A DNA stretch of 64,000 bases, from positions 1 through 64,000 of the forward strand of contig NZ_PSSX01000006.1 in NCBI RefSeq assembly GCF_002933275.1, in the 5' to 3' direction. A model generated the notes under the pieces. The model worked only from the letters and a program-made list of their open reading frames with translations. It was not told the origin of the DNA and searched no databases. Shown here piece by piece: positions 17,768 through 27,464 of the stretch; position 1 is the first letter of the stretch; the number at the start of each line of letters is the position of its first letter. This stretch comes from Marinobacter maroccanus (GTDB lineage: Bacteria; Pseudomonadota; Gammaproteobacteria; Pseudomonadales; Oleiphilaceae). The translations under genes were made by a program, and so were the position numbers.

Positions 17768-18841
17768 ATGCAACAGACAGCGATGGCACCAGGCACGGCA
17801 ACCGATTCGCTCGCAGCGCGCTGGCGGACACTGCAAGAAGCAGAGCCGAATATGAGGATCCGTCAGATGGCGGATAAGTTGGGCGTGAGCGAGATGGAGT
17901 TGGTTCGGCTGCGTGGCGGCGACGCACTGATTCCTCTCAAGGACAATTTCGGGGATCTTCTCAAGGCCCTTGAAAGCGTTGGCCCGGTCATGATTCTGAG
18001 CCGCAACAACGAAGTGGTCCATGAAGTGACCGGCACCTTCAAGGATTTCACCAGCGGACGGTCTGGAGCCATGGGCCTGGCCGTTGGTGAGATCGATATC
18101 CGCGTCTTTTTCAAACACTGGGCCTATGGCTACCGGGTGCAGGAAAAGGTTCGCTCCGGGTTGAGGGAGAGTCTGCAGTTCTTCGATCAGTACGGGGCTG
18201 CGGTCCACAAAATCTACCGGGTTGCCGATACCGATGGTGAGGCATGGGAGCGCCTGGCCCGTTCCTTCGCAGATCAAGAGCTGCGGCCGTTCAAACCTCA
18301 GGGCGCGCGCCCGGTTCCTCAACGGGTGGCGCCAGAAGCGGTCAACACAGAGGTTCTTCGCGAGGGTTGGCGGGAGCTCAAGGATGTCCATCATTTCGGT
18401 GCGCTTCTGAAACGGGCCGGCACTGATCGGCTGACGGCGCTGGAGCTGTTGAGAGGCGAATGGGCGACCGAGCTTGAGCGTACCGATGGCGACGTGTTGG
18501 AACGGCTACTGGAGCTGCTTCGGGATAATCAGTGCCCGGCCATGTTCTTCGTCGGCAATCCCGGAATCGTACAGATCTTCACGGGCAAGGTGGCGAATCT
18601 GCGCCGCACCGGTCCCTGGATGAACGTTCTGGACAGCGGGTTCAACCTCCATGCCAACACCGAATCAATCCGGTGCTGGTGGCTGGTCCGGCGCCCCTCT
18701 GCAGACGGCATCATCACCTCTGTGGAGGCCTTCAATTCCGACGGCGAGCTGGTGCTGACCGTGTTCGGTGAGCGCAAGCCTGGCATCCCTGAATCCGAAC
18801 TCTGGCGGGAGCAGGCGGCGACCCTGGAGGCGTTGTCATGA
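17768..18841 (+). CDS. hmuS: Haemin-degrading factor HmuS/HemS
   Basis: This 357-residue cytoplasmic protein shows the duplicated HemS/ChuS fold. Half one includes LGVSEMELVRLR, VMILSRNNEVVHEVTG and FFKHWAYGYRVQE; half two includes FVGNPGIVQIFTGKVANLR and FNLHANTESI. HemS proteins bind incoming haem and store or degrade it. ATG at 17768 follows AGGAG. The gene begins 4 bases after hmuY and its stop overlaps the hmuT ATG (ATGA). Confidence 0.93.
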   Translation: MQQTAMAPGTATDSLAARWRTLQEAEPNMRIRQMADKLGVSEMELVRLRGGDALIPLKDNFGDLLKALESVGPVMILSRNNEVVHEVTGTFKDFTSGRSGAMGLAVGEIDIRVFFKHWAYGYRVQEKVRSGLRESLQFFDQYGAAVHKIYRVADTDGEAWERLARSFADQELRPFKPQGARPVPQRVAPEAVNTEVLREGWRELKDVHHFGALLKRAGTDRLTALELLRGEWATELERTDGDVLERLLELLRDNQCPAMFFVGNPGIVQIFTGKVANLRRTGPWMNVLDSGFNLHANTESIRCWWLVRRPSADGIITSVEAFNSDGELVLTVFGERKPGIPESELWREQAATLEALS

Positions 18842-19692
18842 TATCCAGGCTTCTTGTGTGGCTCCTGTTGGCTGCCGCGTTCGGGTCTTCTGCCCAGGCG
18901 GGGGATTCGCCGCGGGTTGTGACGGCTGACGGAGCGATCACCGAGATCGTATACCGACTTGGGCTGGAGTCGTTGCTGGTCGGTGTGGACACCACCAGCG
19001 GGTATCCGGAACAGACCGAATCTCTGCCCAAAATTGGCTACCTGCGGGCGTTGCCTTTTGAAGGAGTGCTGGCCCTGAAGCCGGATCTGCTGATTACCTC
19101 GGAGCAGGCCGCTCCGGCAGAAAATCTGGAGCGCCTGGCCAGGGCCGGTGTTCAGGTTGAAAAACTGCCTTCGGCACGGACGCCGGAGGCTGCGCTGGAG
19201 CGGATTGTGACTGTGGGTGGATTACTGGGTGAGGCGGAAAAGGCAGAAGTCCTGGCCTCCGAGCTCCGGTCGAAGATCAACCGTATTCAGCAGGCATCGG
19301 CAACCCGGGGAAACCCGCCGACGGTGCTGTTCATTCTCGCTGCCGGAAATCACTCCGTGATGCTGGCGGGGGAGGGAACCTCCGCTTCTGCACTGCTGGA
19401 TGCTGTCGGTGCGGTCAATGCCGTGTCCGGGATCCAGGGCTATAAGCCGGCCAACCGGGAAGCCATCCTGGCCTCCCGACCGGATGCCATTGTGATTGCC
19501 GAATCCACGCCGGGCCAGTTCGAGATCGGTTCCTGGCCGGAGGTGGAGCGTCTCGACGCCTGGCAGAGCGGGCACCGGCTGGTGGCAGACGGCATGCTGC
19601 TGCTGGGTTTCGGCCCGCGGCTGCCCGATGCCATGGCTGCGGTAAACGAAGTCTTACCTGCACCTTCGAACGTGGCAGCCAATGATTCGTGA
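18838..19692 (+). CDS. hmuT: Haem ABC transporter, periplasmic binding protein HmuT
   Basis: This 284-residue class III binding protein has a signal peptide (cut near AQA-GD). Its lobes include RVVTADGAITEIVYRLGLESLLVGVDTTS, GYLRALPFEGVLALKPDLLI and a long linker helix. It carries haem from the outer-membrane receptor to HmuUV. GGAGG precedes the ATG. It overlaps hmuS by 4 and hmuU by 11 bases. Confidence 0.94.
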   Translation: MISRLLVWLLLAAAFGSSAQAGDSPRVVTADGAITEIVYRLGLESLLVGVDTTSGYPEQTESLPKIGYLRALPFEGVLALKPDLLITSEQAAPAENLERLARAGVQVEKLPSARTPEAALERIVTVGGLLGEAEKAEVLASELRSKINRIQQASATRGNPPTVLFILAAGNHSVMLAGEGTSASALLDAVGAVNAVSGIQGYKPANREAILASRPDAIVIAESTPGQFEIGSWPEVERLDAWQSGHRLVADGMLLLGFGPRLPDAMAAVNEVLPAPSNVAANDS

Positions 19693-20719
19693 CGCCGCGG
19701 GCCGCTTGGGTTTTGCGCCGTCACTGGTGGTCGCGTTATTGGCCGCTGCGCTTGTTGCTCTGGTGTCTATCACCAGTGGAGCTTACCCGCTGGCACTTGG
19801 GGATATCCTGAGCGTGATCATTGGCCGGGAAGCGAGCGATCCGGTGGCTTCGATGGTGCTGCTGGAAGTGCGGATGCCGAGATTCCTGCTCGGCTTTCTG
19901 GTTGGAGCTGTGCTGGCAGTCTCCGGGGCCCTGCTGCAGGGGCTGTTTCGCAACCCACTGGCCGACCCGGGGCTGATCGGGGTCTCCGCCGGCGCCTCCC
20001 TGGCTGCCATTGCGGTGATCGTGCTGGGTAATACCTGGCTGGGTGGCTGGCTGGCCATGACCGGCGAATGGGCTTTGCCCATCGCCGCCTTTCTCGGAGG
20101 CAGTTGCACGGTGCTGCTGGCCTGGCGCATTGCCAATCGATCGGGACAGACCGCCGTGGCCACCCTGTTGCTCGCTGGTATTGCGATCAACGCCGTGGCT
20201 GGCGCTGCCACCGGGTTGCTGACCTTCTATGCCAACGACGAAGAGCTGCGTTCGCTGACCTTCTGGACCATGGGCAGCCTCGGCCACGCCGGGTGGGATG
20301 ATCTGCTGGTTGGCGCTCCATTCATGCTGCTGGCGTTACTGGCCGCCCCCTGGCTGGCCCGTCCGCTGGATGCGTTTCTGCTGGGAGAATCCGTGGTCGG
20401 GCACCTGGGATATCGCACCGATACCGTCAAGAAGGCCGCGATCCTGGTGGTTGGCCTTGGGGTGGGAGCCGCCGTTGCGGTCAGCGGACTGATCGGGTTT
20501 GTTGGCCTGGTGGTGCCCCACCTCGTGCGCCAGTTGCTTGGTGCCAGTCACCGGGTGGTGTTGCCGCTAAGTGCTCTTGTGGGCGGCACACTTCTGGTGG
20601 CTGCGGATTCCCTGGCAAGGGTGGTGGTAGCGCCGGCGGAACTGCCTATTGGCCTGATGATGGCACTGATCGGCGGTCCCTTCTTTCTGGCGCTTCTGTT
20701 GAGAACAAAGGTGATCTGA
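19682..20719 (+). CDS. hmuU: Haem ABC transporter permease HmuU (FecCD family)
   Basis: This 345-residue inner-membrane protein has about ten helices. FecCD signatures include ALLQGLFRNPLADPGLIGVSAGA near residues 82-104 and GFVGLVVPHLVR near 267-278, the cytoplasmic loop that contacts the ATPase. Overlap with hmuT and a one-base overlap (TGATG) with hmuV show tight coupling. Confidence 0.95.
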   Translation: MIRDAAGRLGFAPSLVVALLAAALVALVSITSGAYPLALGDILSVIIGREASDPVASMVLLEVRMPRFLLGFLVGAVLAVSGALLQGLFRNPLADPGLIGVSAGASLAAIAVIVLGNTWLGGWLAMTGEWALPIAAFLGGSCTVLLAWRIANRSGQTAVATLLLAGIAINAVAGAATGLLTFYANDEELRSLTFWTMGSLGHAGWDDLLVGAPFMLLALLAAPWLARPLDAFLLGESVVGHLGYRTDTVKKAAILVVGLGVGAAVAVSGLIGFVGLVVPHLVRQLLGASHRVVLPLSALVGGTLLVAADSLARVVVAPAELPIGLMMALIGGPFFLALLLRTKVI

Positions 20720-21540
20720 TGGTTCTTTGTGTTAACAACGTCAGTGTCTCTCTGGAGCGTTCCCGGATTGTCGATGGCATTGATTGCCAGCTGAAGGCAG
20801 GGGAGCTGTTGATGCTCCTGGGCCCGAACGGCGCTGGCAAGTCGACTTTGCTCAAGGCGATCAGCGGCGATCTCCCCTACGGCGGCAGCGTGACGCTTTC
20901 CGGCCGGGAACTCGGGCAATGGCGCCCGGAACGGCTGGCCCGTCAGCGTGCGGTAATGCCCCAGCGGGTGGAGGTGAATTTCCCGCTGACGGTCGAGGAG
21001 GTTGTACAGCTGGGGCGGCCTAAAATTGCGTCAGGCAGAAGCGACCTGGTGGTCGATGAGCTGATGAACGAGCTGGATATCGGTCACCTTAGGCACAGAC
21101 TGGTGCCAGGTTTGTCCGGTGGTGAGCAGCAGCGGTTACAGCTGGCGCGGGTGTTGGCCCAGATCATCGACAGCCCGGGTGATAGATTGTTGCTGCTGGA
21201 CGAGTGCACATCCGCCCTGGACCCGGCGCATCAGCAGATGGTACTGGATCTGGTGCGCCGCCTGGCCAAGGCCGAGGGCATGGCGGTTCTGGCGGTTGTG
21301 CACGATCTGAACCTCGCGGCCCAGTTTGCGGATCGGCTGCTGGTGATGAAGGCGGGCCGACTTGTCCACGAAGGCTCGGCGCGAGAGGTACTTACGCCTG
21401 AACTGCTGGACACCGTCTACGGCTTCACCGCGAGAGTAGTCGAGCTGGAGGAAGGCTACCCAATGGTGGTGCCACGGCGCAGAGGGCCATCCAGCGCTTA
21501 TACCGCGCCCGTGAATCCCAGCTGCCGCCAGGCCTCGTAA
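20719..21540 (+). CDS. hmuV: Haem ABC transporter ATP-binding protein HmuV
   Basis: This 273-residue ATPase has Walker [10 protein letters not shown] (35-43), the signature [15 protein letters not shown] (132-146) and Walker B LLLLDE. After the catalytic Glu162 the usual DEPTSALD reads DECTSALD, with Cys163 in place of proline (TGC codon). The H-loop is VHDLNLA. It powers HmuU. The last 43 bases overlap the convergent trmL. Confidence 0.94.
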   Translation: MVLCVNNVSVSLERSRIVDGIDCQLKAGELLMLLGPNGAGKSTLLKAISGDLPYGGSVTLSGRELGQWRPERLARQRAVMPQRVEVNFPLTVEEVVQLGRPKIASGRSDLVVDELMNELDIGHLRHRLVPGLSGGEQQRLQLARVLAQIIDSPGDRLLLLDECTSALDPAHQQMVLDLVRRLAKAEGMAVLAVVHDLNLAAQFADRLLVMKAGRLVHEGSAREVLTPELLDTVYGFTARVVELEEGYPMVVPRRRGPSSAYTAPVNPSCRQAS

Positions 21541-21962
21541 ACCACCAGGGCGGCGGTGTTGGAAAGATTCAGGCTGCGGCTATCCGGTTGCATTGGAACC
21601 CGCAGGCGATGTTCAGGCAGCAGACCCTCACGAACATTGGCGGGAAGGCCGCGGGTTTCCGGGCCGAACATCAGGTAGTCTCCATCCTGATAGCTCACCT
21701 GGTGGTAGTGGGTGCTGCCTTTGGTAGTCAGCCCGAACAGGCGTTCGGGCTGCTCGCTGGCCAGGAAGTCCTGGTAGTTCCTGTGGGTCTTCACCTTGGC
21801 GTACTCGCTGTAATCCAGCCCGGCCCGCCGCATCTGTTTGTCCTCCAGGTTAAAACCCAGCGGTTCAATCAGATGCAGCTGACAGCCGGTGTTGGCGCAC
21901 AGCCGGATGATATTGCCGGTATTTGGCGGTATCTCCGGCTCGTACAGCACAACGTGGAGCAT
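21498..21962 (-). CDS. trmL: tRNA (cytidine(34)/uridine(34)-2'-O)-methyltransferase TrmL
   Basis: This 154-residue SPOUT methyltransferase modifies the wobble nucleotide of tRNA-Leu. [20 protein letters not shown] is the characteristic start. FGPETRGLP and the knot region [22 protein letters not shown] follow. ATG at 21962 is chosen by this conserved N-terminus; an upstream frame extension into the thiolase gene is not conserved. It ends inside hmuV on the other strand and begins 5 bases after the thiolase stop. Confidence 0.95.
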   Translation of the reverse strand: MLHVVLYEPEIPPNTGNIIRLCANTGCQLHLIEPLGFNLEDKQMRRAGLDYSEYAKVKTHRNYQDFLASEQPERLFGLTTKGSTHYHQVSYQDGDYLMFGPETRGLPANVREGLLPEHRLRVPMQPDSRSLNLSNTAALVVYEAWRQLGFTGAV

Positions 21963-21967
21963 GAAAC

Positions 21968-23146
21968 TCAGCGCTCGACGGCCAGGGCAACGCCCATGCC
22001 GCCACCGATGCACAGTGTGGCCAGGCCCTTGTGAACATCACGGCGAACCATCTCATGCAGCAGGGAGACCAGAATGCGGCAGCCGGATGCACCAATTGGA
22101 TGGCCCAGGGCAATGGCACCGCCGTTCACGTTTACCTTGCTGGTGTCCCAGCCCATGTCGCGATTCACGGAAATGGCCTGGGCGGCGAAGGCTTCGTTGG
22201 CTTCCACTAGGTCCAGATCATCGGTGCTCCAGCCTGCAAGTTTCAGGCAGCGCTGGCTGGCCGGAATCGGGCCGGTTCCCATGATGGTCGGGTCCACGCC
22301 GGCGTTGGCATGAGCCTTGATAGTGGCGATCGGGGGCAGTCCCAGTTCCTTGGCCTTCTCGGCACTGCAGACCATCACGGCGGCTGCGCCATCGTTCAGG
22401 GACGAGGCGTTGCCGGCGGTGACAGTGCCGTCCTTCTTGAAGGCCGCACGCAGTTTGCCCAGTCCCTCGGCAGTGACGCCGTCGCGGGGGCCTTCGTCGC
22501 GGTCAACGACAATCGGGTCGCCCTTACGCTGGGGAATGGAGACCGGGACAATCTGGCCATCGAAGTAACCGGCCTCGAGAGCGGCGGCGGCCTTCTGCTG
22601 TGACGCAGCTGCGAATTCGTCCTGCTCGTCACGGCTGATGCCGTATTTCTCGACGATGTTCTCGGCGGTAATGCCCATGTGGTAATCGTTGAAGGCATCC
22701 CACAGGCCGTCCTTGATCATGGTGTCCACCATGGACCAGTTACCCATCCGCTGGCCGTTGCGGCTGTTGGGCAGCACATGGGGCGCCTGGCTCATGCTCT
22801 CCTGGCCGCCGGCAATCATCATCTCGGCATCGCCACAGCGGATGGCCTGGACTGCCATATGCACCGCTTTCAGACCGGAGCCGCAGACCTTGTTGATGGT
22901 CATGGCGGGCACCGACGCGGGAATGCCGGCGTTGATGGCAGACTGGCGAGCCGGGTTCTGGCCACAACCGGCGGTAAGAACCTGACCCAGCACCACCTCG
23001 TTGATCTGATCGCCGGCGACACCGGTTTCTTCCATTAGTGCCTTGATGACGGCAGTTCCCAGCTGGTCTGCGCTCAGGCTGGAGAGGCCTCCGCCAAACG
23101 TTCCAATGGCTGTACGGCGGGCGGCAACAATAACGACATCACGCAT
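21968..23146 (-). CDS. Acetyl-CoA C-acetyltransferase (thiolase II)
   Basis: This 392-residue biosynthetic-type thiolase condenses two acetyl-CoA or splits acetoacetyl-CoA. The acylated cysteine is in [15 protein letters not shown], the histidine in [17 protein letters not shown] and the second cysteine in [14 protein letters not shown]. Its length and sequence resemble AtoB/PhaA. No pha or ato genes adjoin it, so the pathway (polyhydroxybutyrate, ketone body or fatty acid) cannot be fixed. Confidence 0.94.
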   Translation of the reverse strand: MRDVVIVAARRTAIGTFGGGLSSLSADQLGTAVIKALMEETGVAGDQINEVVLGQVLTAGCGQNPARQSAINAGIPASVPAMTINKVCGSGLKAVHMAVQAIRCGDAEMMIAGGQESMSQAPHVLPNSRNGQRMGNWSMVDTMIKDGLWDAFNDYHMGITAENIVEKYGISRDEQDEFAAASQQKAAAALEAGYFDGQIVPVSIPQRKGDPIVVDRDEGPRDGVTAEGLGKLRAAFKKDGTVTAGNASSLNDGAAAVMVCSAEKAKELGLPPIATIKAHANAGVDPTIMGTGPIPASQRCLKLAGWSTDDLDLVEANEAFAAQAISVNRDMGWDTSKVNVNGGAIALGHPIGASGCRILVSLLHEMVRRDVHKGLATLCIGGGMGVALAVER

Positions 23147-23271
23147 GGGAATTCTCCGGATCAGTAGCGCGCGCGGGACTGGGGCCGACGCGTGCAGGAT
23201 TGAAAACTGCCCGCATTGTATCCGGAAAGCGGCGCCCGGCCAAAGAGCAGGCCTTGAGCGAGCAGAGTGCG

Positions 23272-24018
23272 CTACATATTCAGGCTTCGGCCGCCATCAA
23301 CAGAGATGATCTGACCGGTGATGAACGGCGCATCGCAGATCAGGAACGCTATGGTTTTGGCGATATCATCGGGGTTGCCAGTGCGGGCCAGTGGGGTCTT
23401 TTGGAGAATTGCCCGCTGAGCGGATGGATTCATCTCCGCTTCGCCTTCTGGCCAGAGGATTGCGCCTGGCGATACGCCGTTCACCCGCACGTCCGGCGCC
23501 AGGTCTTTTGCCCAGGAGCGTGTCAGTGCGGCCAGGCCGGCCTTGCTGGCGCAGTAGAGTGGGTGGTCGTCGATGGGTTTTTCGCTGTAAATATCGATCA
23601 GATTTACCACGCTGCCCTGGTTTCGCCGCAGTTCGGCCAGACACGCCTGAAGCAGGAAAAATGGGGCCCTGAGGTTGGTGTTCAGGATGGTGTTCCAGTC
23701 GTCTTCGGTGGCGTCCGCTGTCGGGGTGGGGGAGAACACGGACGCATTGTTCACCAGCGCGTCCAGTCGGCCCCAGTGTTCGACGGCATCACTGGCCAGC
23801 CGGTATACGTCAGCTGTCTGGCTCAGATCCCCATGAAGGGCGCAGGCGGAGTCTGGTCGTTGTCGGTTCATCTGCGCAATCAGTGAGTTCGCCTGCTCTT
23901 CCCGGCTCCGGTAGTGAATCACCAGGTTCCAGCCTCTTTCGTGCAGTGTCCGGGCAGTCTGTGAGCCAAGACGGTGGGCTGCGCCGGTGACCAGGGCAAC
24001 AGGCGTGGTGGACGGCAT
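23272..24018 (-). CDS. Pteridine reductase-like short-chain dehydrogenase (FolM/PTR1 type)
   Basis: This 248-residue SDR has the cofactor motif [12 protein letters not shown], in which Arg replaces the usual small residue and favours NADPH, as in pteridine reductases. It also has [21 protein letters not shown] and the catalytic YCASKAG. Members reduce dihydrobiopterin or dihydrofolate. The neighbouring cca is 9 bases upstream on the same strand. Substrate is inferred from subgroup resemblance. Confidence 0.85.
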   Translation of the reverse strand: MPSTTPVALVTGAAHRLGSQTARTLHERGWNLVIHYRSREEQANSLIAQMNRQRPDSACALHGDLSQTADVYRLASDAVEHWGRLDALVNNASVFSPTPTADATEDDWNTILNTNLRAPFFLLQACLAELRRNQGSVVNLIDIYSEKPIDDHPLYCASKAGLAALTRSWAKDLAPDVRVNGVSPGAILWPEGEAEMNPSAQRAILQKTPLARTGNPDDIAKTIAFLICDAPFITGQIISVDGGRSLNM

Positions 24019-24027
24019 GGTGCCTCC

Positions 24028-25149
24028 TCAGTGGTTGATCGGGGCGACGGCGTCGCCGATGCGTTTCAGGCGTTCAGTACGGATCGCGCTGCCCAGTTCC
24101 TTGCCTTTGTAGCCCTGCGCCAGGAGGGCCTTCGGGTCAACGCCGGTAGCCGCTTTCGACGCGGTTCGAAGCAGGTTTAGTGGGCCGGAATCGCTGGGCA
24201 GGGCGCATTCGAGCACGTTCAGCAGTTGCGAAAAACGGTCCGGGCGGCGCCAGAAATCCGCCTGATCCAGCAGGTCCAGCAGCGCCTCGGCTTCAGGGTA
24301 CTGCGGATCGACGTTCCGGATCTGCGGCGTAAAGGCAGTAACAAGTCGCGCCAGGTTCTGGCAGTCATTGGGGGCTTTCAAGGCTTTAGCCCGTGGCAGC
24401 GCAACAGAGTCGTCCAGGGGGGACAGGAATGCCGCAAAACGCTCTTCCGTCTCGGCGTCGGATTGGTCGTGGACGCAGCCAAGTGCCGCCATCGCGAGTT
24501 CGAACACCTTTTCTGGTGCTATTTCCGGAATAAGAACCTCAAGGGCCCCGCAGTCACGGAGAACTTCAAAGAAGGCCCGGGGCGCCTGTTCATGCAGCGC
24601 CCGCTGGAATTCCTGCCAGACCCGTTCGGGCACCAGGTCGTCCACTTCTCCGCTATCCACCATGCGCTTCATCAGGGCCATGGTCTGGTCGCACACGGTA
24701 AATCCCAGCGGCTGAAAGCGGGCTGCGAACCGGGCAGTGCGCAGAATTCTCAGGGGGTCCTCGGCAAAGGCTTCCGAGACATGCCGAAGCTTGCGATCTT
24801 CTATGTCTCTGAGGCCTTCAAAGGGGTCTACCAGATCGCCGTCTTCAGCTTTTGCCATCGCATTGATGGTCAGGTCCCGGCGCTTCAGATCCTGCTCAAG
24901 GGTGACGTCGGGCGCGCTGTAAACAGTGAAGCCGTGGTAGCCGCGCCCCTGTTTCCTCTCGGTACGAGCCAGGGCATATTCTTCCCGGGTTCGGGGATGC
25001 AGAAAAACGGGAAAGTCCGCACCCACCTGCTTGAATCCGTTGGCAAGCATTTCTCCGGGGGTTGCACCGACCACCACCCAGTCCCGGTCCTTGACCTCAA
25101 GGCCGAGTAATTCGTCACGAACGGCACCGCCAACCAGATAGGCCTGCAT
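24028..25149 (-). CDS. cca: CCA-adding tRNA nucleotidyltransferase without HD domain
   Basis: This 373-residue class II nucleotidyltransferase matches the E. coli type. It has the start YLVGGAVRDELLG, metal ligands Asp21 and Asp23 in KDRDWVVVG, RRDLTINAMA, and FAEDPLRILRTARFAARF. E. coli Cca has a C-terminal HD phosphohydrolase domain; here the corresponding stretch (about 215-300) has no HD pair, and the protein is about 40 residues shorter. CCA synthesis should be intact while the phosphatase activities are probably missing. Confidence 0.93.
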   Translation of the reverse strand: MQAYLVGGAVRDELLGLEVKDRDWVVVGATPGEMLANGFKQVGADFPVFLHPRTREEYALARTERKQGRGYHGFTVYSAPDVTLEQDLKRRDLTINAMAKAEDGDLVDPFEGLRDIEDRKLRHVSEAFAEDPLRILRTARFAARFQPLGFTVCDQTMALMKRMVDSGEVDDLVPERVWQEFQRALHEQAPRAFFEVLRDCGALEVLIPEIAPEKVFELAMAALGCVHDQSDAETEERFAAFLSPLDDSVALPRAKALKAPNDCQNLARLVTAFTPQIRNVDPQYPEAEALLDLLDQADFWRRPDRFSQLLNVLECALPSDSGPLNLLRTASKAATGVDPKALLAQGYKGKELGSAIRTERLKRIGDAVAPINH

Positions 25150-25235
25150 GAAATGTCTGATTCCTTTCGTGGAGTGTGTCGGTGGATTATCCGGTTCCCG
25201 GGCAGGGCAGGCAAACCTGTGGCGAAGTTCGCCAT

Positions 25236-25269
25236 AAAAAAGCCCGCCCGGGATTGCCTGGGTGGGCTT
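25236..25269 (-). terminator. Rho-independent terminator downstream of the TraF-like gene
   Basis: On the leftward strand a 10-bp stem (one G-U pair) encloses a 10-nt loop and is followed by six Ts. It lies about 57 bases beyond the stop at 25327. Confidence 0.75.
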
Positions 25270-25279
25270 TGATGGATGG

Positions 25280-25312
25280 TGGGGTCAGATGAAAATATTT
25301 CATCTGACCCCA
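25280..25312. repeat. Perfect 15-bp inverted repeat, REP-like
   Basis: TGGGGTCAGATGAAA (25280-25294) is repeated perfectly inverted at 25298-25312 around a 3-base centre. It sits between the terminator and the TraF-like gene. The sequence resembles dispersed palindromes seen near REP-associated transposases in gammaproteobacteria; that resemblance is from memory. Confidence 0.7.
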
Positions 25313-25326
25313 CTTTCAGTGCTTGC

Positions 25327-26649
25327 TCAGAACGCGGTGCCAAGCTCCAGGGCGGCGCCCACATCGGCATCGCTGTAAAGAGCGCCAATATCGAGGCGGA
25401 CGCCAACAATATTCAGGCCAAGACCGGCGGTGAACTGGGTTTTCTCTTCAATGCCGTCGTTGTCTTCGTTGCTGGCCAGATTGTGGCGAACACCGACACG
25501 CAGCTGGGCGTAACGGAAGGCGTCGAATTCGGCACCGAGGGCTGCCCATTGAGTGTCGTCCTCAAAGCCGAAGGCTTCTTTCTTGGTCAGGTCAATTTCT
25601 GCGGTGACCACATGATATTCGCTCTTGTGGGCAATACCTGCGGTGGCCATGGGATTGAGTTCTAGCGTTCGGACTTCTTCTCCGAGCTCCGGGCGACTGG
25701 CGGCAGAGTCCAGCTCCATGGGAATGAGGTTTTTGACTACGATGCCCGCATTCCACTGTTTCTCATCGCCGAATGCGTAAGCCGCGCCGATATCCAGGTT
25801 GAAGCCGCTCTTGTCGGTCTGGTACTGGTCGCCGTCGAATTCGTCATCCTCAAATCCGGAGACAGATTCCGTGTATTGGAAGGTACGGAGCTCGACGTAT
25901 TTCGGTGAAAGCCCCAGCTGGAAGCTATTTCCGTTGGAAAGCTCGAATTGGCGGGCGAAGGAAACGCCCACTTCACCAACTGCCGACGCGAGAATCCTGC
26001 CTCTGGAGTTAAACAGAATATTTCCGTCCTGATCGACCGCAGCGTTGTCGATTACGTTCTCCACGTCGCCAACATTGCCGGTTTCTGAGGCTGCAACAAT
26101 ATTATCGAGCAGTAATCGGTCATCATTGGAGAGCTCGCCGCGAACGGTGGCGGTGAGGTTTGCGTTGGTAAAGACGCCAACAGAAACAGACTTGCTGGGA
26201 ACTGCCAAGGCGATACCTAAGCCAGCATTGGCGCGCATGGTATCCCTGTCGAAATCCACCAGACGGTCGCGAAGGTCCCCGGCAGTTAATGCCAGTGAGT
26301 CGGCATTGGCCGGGCTGGGATCAATTTTGAGTTGTGACACCAGTTGATCAAATTCGTCGATCACATCCTGGATATCATCCACCTGATCAACCGTCTCTTC
26401 CTCGTCCGCTGCCCGTACATTCAGGGAAGGCAGCGTAAGCCCGAAATCGTCGTTCCAGCTATGATGATCCGCAGCCATCATGGCCGGGTTTTCCGCAGGG
26501 GCGTCAGATGGCGCTGCAACAGCAACCCCGGTGCCGCCCATGGCAAAAGAGCGGGCCGACATAAAAGATTGTGGGCTGGCCAAGGCAGAGGAAGTGGCAA
26601 TGGATAGGCCAATGGCGACAGAAAGTTTGGTCAGACGATGTCCGGTCAT
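25327..26649 (-). CDS. TraF-like (TraF_2 family) putative outer-membrane beta-barrel protein
   Basis: This 440-residue protein has a signal peptide (cut near ALA-SP). The conserved N-terminus SFMSARSFAMGGTGVAVAAPSDAPAENPAM resembles the chromosomal TraF_2 family, whose members are annotated as conjugal transfer TraF-like but occur far from conjugation genes. Multiple alternating strands and a terminal ALELGTAF suggest a FadL-like barrel. No transfer genes are nearby, so a role in conjugation is unlikely. It is a single-gene unit with its own terminator. Confidence 0.75.
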   Translation of the reverse strand: MTGHRLTKLSVAIGLSIATSSALASPQSFMSARSFAMGGTGVAVAAPSDAPAENPAMMAADHHSWNDDFGLTLPSLNVRAADEEETVDQVDDIQDVIDEFDQLVSQLKIDPSPANADSLALTAGDLRDRLVDFDRDTMRANAGLGIALAVPSKSVSVGVFTNANLTATVRGELSNDDRLLLDNIVAASETGNVGDVENVIDNAAVDQDGNILFNSRGRILASAVGEVGVSFARQFELSNGNSFQLGLSPKYVELRTFQYTESVSGFEDDEFDGDQYQTDKSGFNLDIGAAYAFGDEKQWNAGIVVKNLIPMELDSAASRPELGEEVRTLELNPMATAGIAHKSEYHVVTAEIDLTKKEAFGFEDDTQWAALGAEFDAFRYAQLRVGVRHNLASNEDNDGIEEKTQFTAGLGLNIVGVRLDIGALYSDADVGAALELGTAF

Positions 26650-26897
26650 GAAGAATCCTGTTGTTTAAAAAGGCAAAATAGATATTACGTAGCTGAAAGG
26701 TTAATGCAGAACGTTTGCCGGTACATGACGCATGGGGTAACGGTTTGTTTTTGATGTGTAAACAGAGGCAGTTTTTTGCCGCATACCGATATCAGAAAGA
26801 TCCGGCTTGGCATTGTTGATCGGAATATCAGTGGCTTAGAAAAACTGGCGTAATTCTTTCATGGAAAGCCGGAAATGATGTTTTCTGGAGACACGCA

Positions 26898-27446
26898 ATG
26901 AACCTTCGCTGGATACTCATGCCTCTGCTGGCAACAACGGTGGCTGCCTGTGCGCCGGTTGGCAGTTACCAGGGTGATAACGGCAGTCAGTCCCGTCCGG
27001 ATACCGAGCTGGAGCCAATCACAGTTCGGGTGAGTGGCCTTGGTACCTACGAGGATGTTGCGGTCGATCGTTCGAATACCCGCAAGCGCCTCATGGCTCG
27101 GCGTGCCTCCCAGCTGGATGCCTACCGGAACCTGGTTGAACGGGTATACGGCACCGTGGTCTATGGCAGTTCCACCGTTAATGATTTTGTTCTGCGCAAT
27201 GACATGTTCAGAACCTACGTCGACAGTTACATTCGCGGCGCCAAGCTGGTGGCAGTCAATGAGCACAGCGACGGCGTGTTCGAGACCGTGATGGAACTGA
27301 AGCTTGAGCCACGTTTCCGGGCCTGTGTGGCCAAGGTCGCTGATGATCAGGTGCAGGATCTATGCCCGATCCCAATGCCGCAGGAAAATGACAGCGTGGG
27401 CGATGTCCAGAGCAAGGGCGTGGATTCCCTGTATTACCTTGATTGA
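26898..27446 (+). CDS. flgP: FlgP-like flagellar outer-membrane lipoprotein (LPP20 family)
   Basis: This 182-residue protein has lipobox VAAC with Cys18 and an LPP20 domain containing RKRLMARRASQLDAYRNLVERVYG. In Vibrio, FlgP forms the outer-membrane-associated H/T ring needed for sheathed or sodium-driven flagella. GGAG precedes the ATG. It is followed after about 18 bases by flgT, as in vibrios; the two form an operon divergent from the TraF-like gene. Confidence 0.83.
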   Translation: MNLRWILMPLLATTVAACAPVGSYQGDNGSQSRPDTELEPITVRVSGLGTYEDVAVDRSNTRKRLMARRASQLDAYRNLVERVYGTVVYGSSTVNDFVLRNDMFRTYVDSYIRGAKLVAVNEHSDGVFETVMELKLEPRFRACVAKVADDQVQDLCPIPMPQENDSVGDVQSKGVDSLYYLD

Positions 27447-27464
27447 TCGAGAGTGTTGAGAACT

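Noticed and set aside
25327-26649. Evidence for a conjugative element from the TraF-like gene
   Set aside because: The chromosomal TraF_2 family is not tied to conjugation, and no relaxase, coupling protein or other tra gene is present.
26800-26830. A possible sigma-54 promoter (TTGGCATTGTTGATCGG) upstream of flgP
   Set aside because: The -12 element has GG in place of the required GC, so it does not meet the GG-N10-GC rule.
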